A DNA stretch of 64,000 nucleotides from Arenicola marina. Its lineage: Eukaryota; Annelida; Polychaeta; Arenicolidae. The notes under the pieces were generated by a model. It did not search any database and was not told the origin of the DNA. It worked only from the letters and a program-made list of their open reading frames with translations. Location of the stretch: contig OZ025263.1 in assembly GCA_964019135.1 (NCBI GenBank), positions 37,984,133-38,048,132 of the forward strand, in the 5' to 3' direction. A program made the translations under genes and the position numbers. This document shows positions 52,701 to 64,000 of the stretch, piece after piece. Each line of letters starts with the position of its first letter. Positions within the stretch are counted from its first letter, which is position 1.

Positions 52701-55700
52701 CAGGTGAGGCTATTATACCCTACATCCCTGAGGAAGAGAGGTGTAGATGACAGGTGAGGCTATTATACCCTACATCCCTGAGGAAGAGAGGTGTAGATGC
52801 CAGGTGAGGCTATTATACCCTACATCCCTGAGGAAGAGAGGTGTAGATGACAGGTGAGGCTATTATATTGTACATCCCTGAGGAAGAGAGGTGTAGACGA
52901 CAGGTGAGGCTATTATACCCGTACATCCCTGAGGAAGAGAGGTGTAGATGTCAGGTGAGGCTATTATACCCTACATCCCTGAGGAAGAGAGGTGTAGATG
53001 TCAGGTGAGGCTATTATACCCGTGCATCCCTGAGGAAGAGAGGTGTAGATGCCAGGTGAGGCTATTATACCCGTACATCCCTGAGGAAGAGAGGTGTAGA
53101 TGACAGGTGAGGCTATTATACCCCTACATCCCTGAGGAAGAGAGGTGTAGATGCCAGGTGAGGCTATTATACCCTACATCCCTGAGGAAGAGAGGTGTAG
53201 ATGACAGGTGAGGCTATTATACCCTACATCCCTGAGGAAGAGAGGTGTAGATGTCAGGTGAGGCTATTATACCCTACATCCCTGAGGAAGAGAGGTGTAG
53301 ACGACAGGCGAGGCTATTATACCTTACATCCCTGAGGAAGAGAGGTGTAGATGACAGGTGAGGCTATTATATTGTACATCCCTGAGGAAGAGAGGCGTAG
53401 ATGACAGGTGAGGCTATTATATTGTACATCCCTGAGGAAGAGAGGTGTAGATGACAGGTGAGGCTATTATATTGTACATCCCTGAGGAAGAGAGGTGTAG
53501 ATGACAGGTGAGGCTATTATACCCTACATCCCTGAGGAAGAGAGGTGTAGATGACAGATGAGGCTATTATACCCGTACATACCTTAGGAAGAGAGGTGTA
53601 GATGACAGGTGAGGCTATTATATTGTACATCCCTGAGGAAGAGAGGTGTAGATGACAGGTGAGGCTATTATATTGTACATCCCTGAGGAAGAGAGGTGTA
53701 GATGACAGGTGAGGCTATTATACCCTACATCCCTGAAGAAGAGAGGTGTAGATGACAGGTGAGGCTATTATATTGTACATCCCTGAGGAAGAGAGGTGTA
53801 GATGACAGGTGAGGCTATTATATTGTACATCCCTGAGGAAGAGAGGTGTAGATGACAGGTGAGGCTATTATATTGTACATCCCTGAGGAAGAGAGGTGTA
53901 GATGACAGGTGAGGCTATTATATTGTACATCCCTGAGGAAGAGAGGTGTAGATGACAGGTGAGGCTAATATATTGTACATCCCTGAGGAAGAGAGGTGTA
54001 GATGACAGGTGAGGCTATTGTATTGTACATCCCTGAGGAAGAGAGGTGTAGATGACAGGTGAGGCTATTATACCCGTACACCCCCGAGGAAGAGAGGTGT
54101 AGATGACAGGTGAGGCTATTATACCCGTACATCCCTGAGGAAGAGAGGTGTAGATGACAGGTGAGGCTATTATACCCTACATCCCCGAGGAAGAGAGGTG
54201 TAGATGACAGGTGAGGCTATTATACCCGTACATACCTTAGGAAGAGAGGTGTAGATGACAGGTGAGGCTATTATACCCGTACATCGCCGAGGAAGAGAGG
54301 TGTAGATGACAGGTGAGGCTATTATACTCGTACATACCTTAGGAAGAGAGGTGTAGATGACAGGTGAGGCTATTATATCTTACATCCCTGAGGAAGAGGG
54401 GTGTAGATGACAGGTGAGGCTATTATACCCCTACATCCCTGAGGAAGAGATGTGTAGATGACAGGTGAGGCTATTATACCCGTACATACCTTAGGAAGAG
54501 AGGTGTAGATGACAGGTGAGGCTATTATACTCGTACATACCTTAGGAAGAGAGGTGTAGATGCCAGGTGAGGCTATTATATTGTACATCCCTGAGGAAGA
54601 GGGGTGTAGATGACAGGTGAGGGTATTATACCCGTACATCCCCGAGGAAGAGAGGTGTAGATGACAGGTGAGGCTATTATAACCTACATCCCTGAGGAAG
54701 AGAAGTGTAGATGTCAGGTGAGGCTATTATACCCGTACATACCTTAGGAAGAGAGGTGTAGATGCCAGGTGAGGCTATTATACCCGTACATCCCCGAGGA
54801 AGAGAGGTGTAGATGACAGGTGAGGCTATTATACCCCTACATCTCTGAGGAAGAGAGGTGTAGATGCCAGGTGAGGCTATTATATTGTACATCCCTGAGG
54901 AAGAGAGGTGTAGATGACAGGTGAGGCTATTATACCCTACATCCCTGAGGAAGAGAGGTGTAGATGCCAGGTGAGGCTATTATACCCTACATCCCTGAGG
55001 AAGAGAGGTGTAGATGCCAGGTGAGGCTATTATATTGTACATCCCTGAGGAAGCGAGGTGTAGATGCCAGGTGAGGCTATTATACCCTACATCCCTGAGG
55101 AAGAGAGGTGTAGATGCCAGGTGAGGCTATTATATTGTACATCCCTGAGGAAGAGAGGTGTAGATGTCAGGTGAGGCCATTATACCCTACATCCCTGAGG
55201 AAGAGAGGTGTAGATGCCAGGTGAGGCTATTATATTGTACATCAATGAGGAAGAGAGGTGTAGATGCCAGGTGAGGCTATTATACCCTACGTCCCCGAGA
55301 AAGAGAGGTGTAGATGACAGGTGAGGCTATTATACCCGTACACCCCTGAGGAAGAGAGGTGTAGATGCCAGGTGAGGTTATTATACCCTACATCCCTGAG
55401 GAAGAGAGGTGTAGATGCCAGGTGAGGCTATTATATTGTACATCCCTAAGGAAGAGAGGTGTAGATGTCAGGTGAGGCCAGTATACCCTACATCCCTGAG
55501 GAAGAGAGGTGTAGATGCCAGGTGAGGCTATTATACCCTACATCCCTGAAGAAGAGAGGTGTAGATGAGAGGTGAGGCTATTATATTGTACATCCCTGAG
55601 GAAGAGAGGTGTAGATGACAGGTGAGGCTATTATATTGTACATCCCTGAGGAAGAGAGGTGTAGATGACAGGTGAGGCTATTATATTGTACATCCCTGAG

Positions 55701-58700
55701 GAAGAGAGGTGTAGATGACAGGTGAGGCTATTATATTGTACATCCCTGAGGAAGAGAGGTGTAGATGACAGGTGAGGCTATTATATTGTACATCCCTGAG
55801 GAAGAGAGGTGTAGATGACAGGTGAGGCTATTGTATTGTACATCCCTGAGGAAGAGAGGTGTAGATGACAGGTGAGGCTATTATACCCGTACACCCCCGA
55901 GGAAGAGAGGTGTAGATGACAGGTGAGGCTATTATACCCGTACATCCCTGAAGAAGAGAGGTGTAGATGACAGGTGAGGCTATTATACCCTACATCCCCG
56001 AGGAAGAGAGGTGTAGATGACAGGTGAGGCTATTATACCCGTACATACCTTAGGAAGAGAGGTGTAGATGACAGGTGAGGCTATTATACCCGTACATCGC
56101 CGAGGAAGAGAGGTGTAGATGACAGGTGAGGCTATTATACTCGTACATACCTTAGGAAGAGAGGTGTAGATGACAGGTGAGGCTATTATATTGTACATCC
56201 CTGAGGAAGAGGGGTGTAGATGACAGGTGAGGCTATTATACCCCTACATCCCTGAGGAAGAGATGTGTAGATGACAGGTGAGGCTATTATACCCGTACAT
56301 ACCTTAGGAAGAGAGGTGTAGATGACAGGTGAGGCTATTATACTCGTACATACCTTAGGAAGAGAGGTGTAGATGACAGGTGAGGCTATTATATTGTACA
56401 TCCCTGAGGAAGAGGGGTGTAGATGACAGGTGAGGCTATTATACCCGTACGTCCCTGAGGAAGAGAGGTGTAGATGACAGGTGAGGCTATTATAACCTAC
56501 ATCCCTGAGGAAGAGAGGTGTAGATGTCAGGTGAGGCTATTATACCCGTACATACCTTAGGAAGAGAGGTGTAGATGCCAGGTGAGGCTATTATACCCGT
56601 ACACCCCCGAGGAAGAGAGGTGTAGATGACAGGTGAGGCTATTATACCCCTACATCTCTGAGGAAGAGAGGTGTAGATGCCAGGTGAGGCTATTATATTG
56701 TACATCCCTGAGGAAGAGAGGTGTAGATGACAGGTGAGGCTATTATACCCTACATCCCTGAGGAAGAGAGGTGTAGATGCCAGGTGAGGCTATTATATTG
56801 TACATCCCTGAGGAAGAGAGGTGTAGATGCCAGGTGAGGCTATTATACCCTACATCCCTGAGGAAGAGAGGTGTAGATGCCAGGTGAGGCTATTATATTG
56901 TACATCCCTGAGGAAGAGAGGTGTAGATGTCAGGTGAGGCCATTATACCCTACATCCCTGAGGAAGAGAGGTGTAGATGCCAGGTGAGGCTATTATATTG
57001 TACATCAATGAGGAAGAGAGGTGTAGATGCCAGGTGAGGCTATTATACCCTACGTCCCCGAGGAAGAGAGGTGTAGATGACAGGTGAGGCTATTATACCC
57101 GTACACCCCTGAGGAAGAGAGGTGTAGATGCCAGGTGAGGTTATTATACCCTACATCCCTGAGGAAGAGAGGTGTAGATGCCAGGTGAGGCTATTATATT
57201 GTACATCCCTGAGGAAGAGAGGTGTAGATGTCAGGTGAGGCCAGTATACCCTACATCCCTGAGGAAGAGAGGTGTAGATGCCAGGTGAGGCTATTATATT
57301 GTACATCCCTGAGGAAGAGCGGTGTAGATGCCAGGTGAGGCTATTATAACCCTACATTCCCGAGGAAGAGAGGTGTAGATGACAGGTGAGGCTATTATAC
57401 CCTACATCCCTTAGGGAGAGAGGTGTAGATGACAGGTGAGGCCATTTTACCCTACATCCCTTAGGGAGAGAGGTGTAGATGCCAGGTGAGGCTATTATAC
57501 CCGTACATACCTTAGGGAGAGAGGTGTAGATGACAGGTGAGGCTATTATACCCGTACATCGCCGAGGAAGAGAGGTGTAGATGACAGGTGAGGCTATTAT
57601 ACCCTACATCCCCGAGGAAGAGAGGTGTAGATGACAGGTGAGGCTATTATACCCCTACATCCCTGAGGAAGAGAGGTGTAGATGACAGGTGAGGCTATTA
57701 TACCCGTGCATACCTTAGGAAGAGAGGTGTAGATGACAGGTGAGGCTATTATATTGTACATCCCTGAGGAAGAGAGGTGTAGATGACAGGTGAGGCTATT
57801 ATACCCGTACATCCCTGAGGAAGAGAGGTGTAGATGACAGGTGAGGCTATTATACCCGTACACCCCGAGGAAAAGAGGTGTAGATGCCAGGTGAGGCTAT
57901 TATACCCTACATCCCTGAAGAAGAGAGGTGTAGATGACAGGTGAGGCTATTATATTGTACATCCCTGAGGAAGAGAGGTGTAGATGACAGGTGAGGCTAT
58001 TATATTGTACATCCCTAAGGAAGAGAGGTGTAGATGACAGGTGAGGCTATTATATTGTACATCCCTGACGAAGAGAGTTGTAGATGACAGGTGAGGCTAT
58101 TATATTGTACATCCCTGAGGAAGAGAGGTGTAGATGACAGGTGAGGCTATTATATTGTACATCCCTGAGGAAGAGAGGTGTAGATGACAGGTGAGGCTAT
58201 TGTATTGTACATCCCTGAGGAAGAGAGGTGTAGATGACAGGTGAGGCTATTATACCCGTACACCCCCGAGGAAGAGAGGTGTAGATGACAGGTGAGGCTA
58301 TTATACCCGTACATCCCTGAGGAAGAGAGGTGTAGATGACAGGTGAGGCTATTATACCCTACATCCCCGAGGAAGAGAGGTGTAGATGACAGGTAAGGCT
58401 ATTATACCCGTACATACCTTAGGAAGAGAGGTGTAGATGACAGGTGAGGCTATTATACCCGTACATCGCCGAGGAAGAGAGGTGTAGATGACAGGTGAGG
58501 CTATTATACTCGTACATACCTTAGGAAGAGAGGTGTAGATGACAGGTGAGGCTATTATATTGTACATCCCTGAGGAAGAGGGGTGTAGATGACAGGTGAG
58601 ACTATTATACCCCTACATCCCTGAGGAAGAGATGTGTAGATGACAGGTGAGGCTATTATACCCGTACATACCTTAGGAAGAGAGGTGTAGATGACAGGTG

Positions 58701-61700
58701 AGGCTATTATACTCCTACATACCTTAGGAAGAGAGGTGTAGATGACAGGTGAGGCTATTATATTGTACATCCCTGAGGAAGAGGGGTGTAGATGACAGGT
58801 GAGGCTATTATACCCGTACATCCCTGAGGAAGAGAGGTGTAGATGACAGGTGAGGCTATTATAACCTACATCCCTGAGGAAGAGAGGTGTAGATGTCAGG
58901 TGAGGCTATTATACCCGTACATACCTTAGGAAGAGAGGTGTAGATGCCAGGTGAGGCTATTATACCCGTACATCCCCGAGGAAGAGAGGTGTAGATGACA
59001 GGTGAGGCTATTATACCCCTACATCTCTGAGGAAGAGAGGTGTAGATGCCAGGTGAGGCTATTATATTGTACATCCCTGAGGAAGAGAGGTGTAGATGAC
59101 AGGTGAGGCTATTATACCCTACATCCCTGAGGAAGAGAGGTGTAGATGCCAGGTGAGGCTATTATACCCTACATCCCTGAGGAAGAGAGGTGTAGATGCC
59201 AGGTGAGGCTATTATATTGTACATCCCTGAGGAAGAGAGGTGTAGATGCCAGGTGAGGCTATTATACCCTACATCCCTGAGGAAGAGAGGTGTAGATGCC
59301 AGGTGAGGCTATTATATTGTACATCCCTGAGGAAGAGAGGTGTAGATGTCAGGTGAGGCCATTATACCCTACATCCCTGAGGAAGAGAGGTGTAGATGCC
59401 AGGTGAGGCTATTATATTGTACATCAATGAGGAAGAGAGGTGTAGATGCCAGGTGAGGCTATTATACCCTACGTCCCCGAGGAAGAGAGGTGTAGATGAC
59501 AGGTGAGGCTATTATACCCGTACACCCCTGAGGAAGAGAGGTGTAGATGCCAGGTGAGGTTATTATACCCTACATCCCTGAGGAAGAGAGGTGTAGATGC
59601 CAGGTGAGGCTATTATATTGTACATCCCTGAGGAAGAGAGGTGTAGATGTCAGGTGAGGCCAGTATACCCTACATCCCTGAGGAAGAGAGGTGTAGATGC
59701 CAGGTGAGGCTATTATATTGTACATCCCTGAGGAAGAGCGGTGTAGATGCCAGGTGAGGCTATTATAACCCTACATCCCCGAGGAAGAGAGGTGTAGATG
59801 ACAGGTGAGGCTATTATACCCTACATCCCTTAGGGAGAGAGGTGTAGATGACAGGTGAGGCCATTTTACCCTACATCCCTTAGGGAGAGAGGTGTAGATG
59901 CCAGGTGAGGCTATTATACCCGTACATACCTTAGGGAGAGAGGTGTAGATGACAGGTGAGGCTATTATACCCGTACATCGCCGAGGAAGAGAGGTGTAGA
60001 TGACAGGTGAGGCTATTATACCCTACATCCCCGAGGAAGAGAGGTGTAGATGACAGGTGAGGCTATTATTCCCCTACATCCCTGAGGAAGAGAGGTGTAG
60101 ATGACAGGTGAGGCTATTATACCCGTGCATACCTTAGGAAGAGAGGTGTAGATGACAGGTGAGGCTATTATATTGTACATCCCTGAGGAAGAGAGGTGTA
60201 GATGACAGGTGAGGCTATTATACCCGTACATCCCTGAGGAAGAGAGGTGTAGATGACAGGTGAGGCTATTATACCCGTACATCGCCGAGGAAGAGAGGTG
60301 TAGATGACAGGTGAGGCTATTATACCCTACATCCCCGAGGAAGAGAGGTGTAGATGACAGGTGAGGCTATTATACCCCTACATCCCTGAGGAAGAGAGGT
60401 GTAGATGACAGGTGAGGCTATTATACCCGTACATACCTTAGGAAGAGAGGTGTAGATGACAGGTGAGGCTCTTATATTGTACATCCCTGAGGAAGAGAGG
60501 TGTAGATGACAGGTGAGGCTATTATACCCGTACATCCCTGGGGAAGAGAGGTGTAGATGACAGGTAAGGCTATTATATTGTACATCCCTGGGGAAGAGAG
60601 GTGTAGATGACAGGTGAGGCTATTATATCCGTACATCCCTGAGGAAGAGAGGTGTAGATGACAGGTGAGGCTATTATACCCGTACACCCCCGAGGAAGAG
60701 AGGTGTAGATGACAGGTGAGGCTATTATACCCGTACATCCCTGAGGAAGAGAGGTGTAGATGACAGGTGAGGCTATTATACCCGTACATCCCTGAGGAAG
60801 AGAGGTGTAGATGACAGGTGAGGCTATTATACCCTACATCCCTGAGGAAGAGAGGTGTAGATGAGAGGTGAGGCTATTATACCCGTACATCCCTGAGGAA
60901 GAGAGGTGTAGATGACAGGTGAGGCTATTATACCCCTACATCCCTGAGGAAGAGAGGTGTAGATGCCAGGTGAGGCTATTATATTGTACATCCCTGAGGA
61001 AGAGAGGTGTAGATGTCAGGTGAGGCCATTATACCCTACATCCCTGAGGAAGAGAGGTGTAGATGCCAGGTGAGGCTATTATATTGTACATCAATGAGGA
61101 AGAGAGGTGTAGATGCCAGGTGAGGCTATTATACCCTACGTCCCCGAGGAAGAGAGGTGTAGATGACAGGTGAGGCTATTATACCCGTACACCCCTGAGG
61201 AAGAGAGGTGTAGATGCCAGGTGAGGTTATTATACCCTACATCCCTGAGGAAGAGAGGTGTAGATGCCAGGTGAGGCTATTATATTGTACATCCCTGAGT
61301 AAGAGAGGTGTAGATGTCAGGTGAGGCCAGTATACCCTACATCCCTGAGGAAGAGAGGTGTAGATGCCAGGTGAGGCTATTATATTGTACATCCCTGAGG
61401 AAGAGCGGTGTAGATGCCAGGTGAGGCTATTATACCCGTACATCCCTGAGGAAGAGGGGTGTAGATGACAGGTGAGGCTATTATACCCTACATCCCTGAG
61501 GAAGAGAGGTGTAGATGCCAGGTGAGGCTATTATATTGTACATCCCTGAGGAAGAGAGGTGTAGATGTCAGGTGAGGCCATTATACCCTACATCCCTGAG
61601 GAAGAGAGGTGTAGATGCCAGGTGAGGCTATTATATTGTACATCAATGAGGAAGAGAGGTGTAGATGCCAGGTGAGGCTATTATACCCTACGTCCCCGAG

Positions 61701-64000
61701 GAAGAGAGGTGTAGATGACAGGTGAGGCTATAATACCCGTACACCCCTGAGGAAGAGAGGTGTAGATGCCAGGTGAGGTTATTATACCCTACATCCCTGA
61801 GGAAGAGAGGTGTAGATGCCAGGTGAGGCTATTATATTGTACATCCCTGAGTAAGAGAGGTGTAGATGTCAGGTGAGGCCAGTATACCCTACATCCCTGA
61901 GGAAGAGAGGTGTAGATGCCAGGTGAGGCTATTATATTGTACATCCCTGAGGAAGAGCGGTGTAGATGCCAGGTGAGGCTATTATACCCCTACATCCCCG
62001 AGGAAGAGAGGTGTAGATGACAGGTGAGGCTATTATACCCTACATCCCTTAGGGAGAGAGGTGTAGATGACAGGTGAGGCCATTTTACCCTACATCCCTT
62101 AGGGAGAGAGGTGTAGATGCCAGGTGAGGCTATTATACCCGTACATACCTTAGGGAGAGAGGTGTAGATGACAGGTGAGGCTATTATACCCGTACATCCC
62201 CGAGGAAGAGAGGTGTAGATGACAGGTGAGGCTATTATACCCCTACATCCCCGAGGAAGAGAGGTGTAGATGACAGGTGAGGCTATTATACCCCTACATC
62301 CCTGAGGAAGAGAGGTGTAGATGACAGGTGAGGCTATTATACCCGTACATCGCCGAGGAAGAGAGGTGTAGATGACAGGTGAGGCTATTATACCCTACAT
62401 CCCCGAGGAAGAGAGGTGTAGATGACAGGTGAGGCTATTATACCCCTACATCCCTGAGGAAGAGAGGTGTAGATGACAGGTGAGGCTATTATACCCGTAC
62501 ATACCTTAGGAAGAGAGGTGTAGATGACAGGTGAGGCTATTATATTGTACATCCCTGAGGAAGAGAGGTGTAGATGACAGATGAGGCTATTATACCCGTA
62601 CATCCCTGAGGAAGAGAGGTATAGATGACAGGTGAGGCTATTATACCCGTACATCGCCGAGGAAGAGAGGTGTAGATGACAGGTGAGGCTATTATACCCT
62701 ACATCCCCGAGGAAGAGAGGTGTAGATGACAGGTGAGGCTATTATACCCCTACATCCCTGAGGAAGAGAGTTGTAGATGACAGGTGAGGCTATTATACCC
62801 GTACATACCTTAGGAAGAGAGGTGTAGATGTCAGGTGAGGCTCTTATATTGTACATCCCTGGGGAAGAGAGGTGTAGATGACAGGTGAGGCTATTATACC
62901 CGTACATCCCTGAGGAAGAGAGGTGTAGATGACAGGTGAGGCTATTATATTGTACATCCCTGGGGAAGAGAGGTGTAGATGACAGGTGAGGCTATTATAT
63001 CCGTACATCTCTGAGGAAGAGAGGTGTAGATGACAGGTGAGGCTATTATACCCGTACACCCCCGAGGAAGAGAGGTGTAGATGACAGGTGAGGCTATTAT
63101 ACCCTACATCCCTGAGAAAGAGAGGTGTAGATGAGAGGTGAGGCTATTATACCCGTACATCCCTGAGGAAGAGAGGTGTAGATGACAGGTGAGGCTATTA
63201 TACCCTACATCCCTGAGGAAGAGAGGTGTAGATGCCAGGTGAGGCTATTATATTGTACATCCCTGAGGAAGAGAGGTGTAGATGTCAGGTGAGGCCATTA
63301 TACCCTACATCCCTGAGGAAGAGAGGTGTAGATGCCAGGTGAGGCTATTATATTGTACATCAATGAGGAAGAGAGGTGTAGATGCCAGGTGAGGCTATTA
63401 TACCCTACGTCCCCGAGGAAGAGAGGTGTAGATGACAGGTGAGGCTATTATACCCGTACACCCCTGAGGAAGAGAGGTGTAGATGCCAGGTGAGGTTATT
63501 ATACCCTACATCCCTGAGGAAGAGAGGTGTAGATGCCAGGTGAGGCTATTATATTGTACATCCCTGAGGAAGAGAGGTGTAGATGTCAGGTGAGGCCAGT
63601 ATACCCTACATCCCTGAGGAAGAGAGGTGTAGATGCCAGGTGAGGCTATTATATTGTACATCCCTGAGGAAGAGCGGTGTAGATGCCAGGTGAGGCTATT
63701 ATACCCCTACATCCCCGAGGAAGAGAGGTGTAGATGACAGGTGAGGCTATTATACCCTACATCCCTTAGGGAGAGAGGTGTAGATGACAGGTGAGGCCAT
63801 TTTACCCTACATCCCTTAGGGAGAGAGGTGTAGATGCCAGGTGAGGCTATTATACCCGTACATACCTTAGGGAGAGAGGTGTAGATGACAGGTGAGGCTA
63901 TTATACCCGTACATCCCCGAGGAAGAGAGGTGTAGATGACAGGTGAGGCTATTATACCCCTACATCTCTGAGGAAGAGAGGTGTAGATGACAGGTGAGGC
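49770..64000. repeat. Array domain III: ATTGTAC/GATGCCAG-rich 1.7-2.4 kb higher-order repeats
   Basis: To about 50.6 kb the units resemble those near 47-48 kb. Beyond that, many units are the 50-bp ATTGTAC form with GATGCCAG or GATGTCAG ends, and the GTAGGTGACCGG units typical of 7-46 kb are absent as far as I can see. The rare unit ACATCAATGAGG recurs at 51868, 55239, 57002, 59421, 61088, 61640 and 63357. Other landmark pairs give offsets of 1813 (54677/56490), 2369 (55983/58352), 2419 (57597/60016) and 2372 bp (60016/62388). A 552-bp block (60961-61430 and 61513-61982) is a local eleven-unit duplication. Confidence 0.78.

Larger units (their letters stand above)
3877..64000. repeat. 49-51 bp minisatellite filling intron 3, roughly 1,180-1,200 units
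   Basis: The unit starts GTGAGGCTATTATACCC and ends GAGAGGTGTAGATGACAG. It is 51 bp in the form with CCCGTACATCC, 50 bp with CCCTACATCC or ATTGTACATCC, and 49 bp with CGAGTAAGAGG. Spacing is exactly 51 bp in the first units (3877 to 3928). The array begins at the 5' splice site of exon 3 and runs off the right edge of the window. Nearly every unit joint reads (GA)CAG|GTGAGG or CCG|GTGAGG, so nearly every unit carries a donor consensus on the gene's strand. I see no unique sequence, transposon or other gene inside. In antisense the 51-bp form is 17 codons without a stop in two frames, so repetitive open frames of up to 324 residues appear; they break wherever 49- or 50-bp units occur and are not called as genes. 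Confidence 0.98.

Noticed and set aside
4298-63059. Many minus-strand open frames with a 17-residue repeat (LTCHLHLSSSGMYGYNS or the frame with IIASPVIYTSLPQG)
   Set aside because: They are readings of the 51-bp unit. They start and stop wherever a 49- or 50-bp unit or a base change breaks the frame, two frames are open at once, and no non-repeat domain or gene structure is attached.
3877-64000. CRISPR array
   Set aside because: Units are contiguous with no unique spacers, and the context is eukaryotic, with spliced EGF exons.
3877-64000. Centromeric or telomeric satellite
   Set aside because: The array begins exactly at an exon border and stays in one orientation within a gene. The unit is not telomere-like, and nothing seen indicates a centromere.
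1-64000. Transposons, retroelements or virus-derived elements
   Set aside because: I found no reverse transcriptase, transposase, terminal repeats or target-site duplications. All kilobase-scale repeats are explained by duplication of minisatellite units.

Overview
The window is metazoan nuclear DNA. On the + strand it holds three internal exons of one multi-EGF extracellular protein (579-674, 3203-3295, 3781-3876). Their introns are filled with minisatellites. Each exon is 93 or 96 bp, has phase 1 at both ends, and encodes one complete six-cysteine EGF-like domain with the spacing C-x3-C-x5-C-x5-C-x-C-x8-C. The first and last exons of the gene lie outside the window. I cannot name the gene. 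The short 31-32 residue domains resemble those of the WIF-1, tenascin and VWDE families. The organism is probably an invertebrate or basal chordate with minisatellite-rich introns; amphioxus is a guess, not something the sequence shows.

Layout: 1-182 is a G-rich 73-bp tandem repeat. 183-578 is non-repetitive and leads to the first acceptor. Intron 1 (675-3202) is unique to about 1150, then a 38-bp minisatellite of about 53 copies runs to within about 17 bp of the exon 2 acceptor. Intron 2 (3296-3780) starts with four diverged copies of a 66-bp repeat. Intron 3 starts at 3877 and is entirely a 49-51 bp minisatellite, which still continues at 64000: more than 60 kb and roughly 1,180-1,200 units, with no foreign insertion seen.

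The main observation is that the two large arrays look like repeated splice sites. Every 51-bp unit reads ...GACAG|GTGAGG..., and the first unit begins exactly at the real 5' splice site of exon 3, which is also GACAG|GTGAGG. Every 38-bp unit has the layout of a 3' splice site (TACTAC, pyrimidine tract, CACCAG), and that array sits directly upstream of the real acceptor of exon 2. The 73-bp repeat also carries AAG|GTGAGG once per unit. So donor-like arrays lie at the 5' end of an intron and acceptor-like arrays at a 3' end.

Within the 60-kb array, shared variant units reveal nested large tandem duplications: offsets of about 1.52, 3.54, 5.62, 5.65, 9.43 and 10.86/11.01 kb, plus a separate 1.7-2.4 kb family at the right end. 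At least one exchange point can be placed within about 11 bp (24108-24118). The long open reading frames in the arrays follow from stop-poor or 17-codon repeat units and are not annotated as genes.
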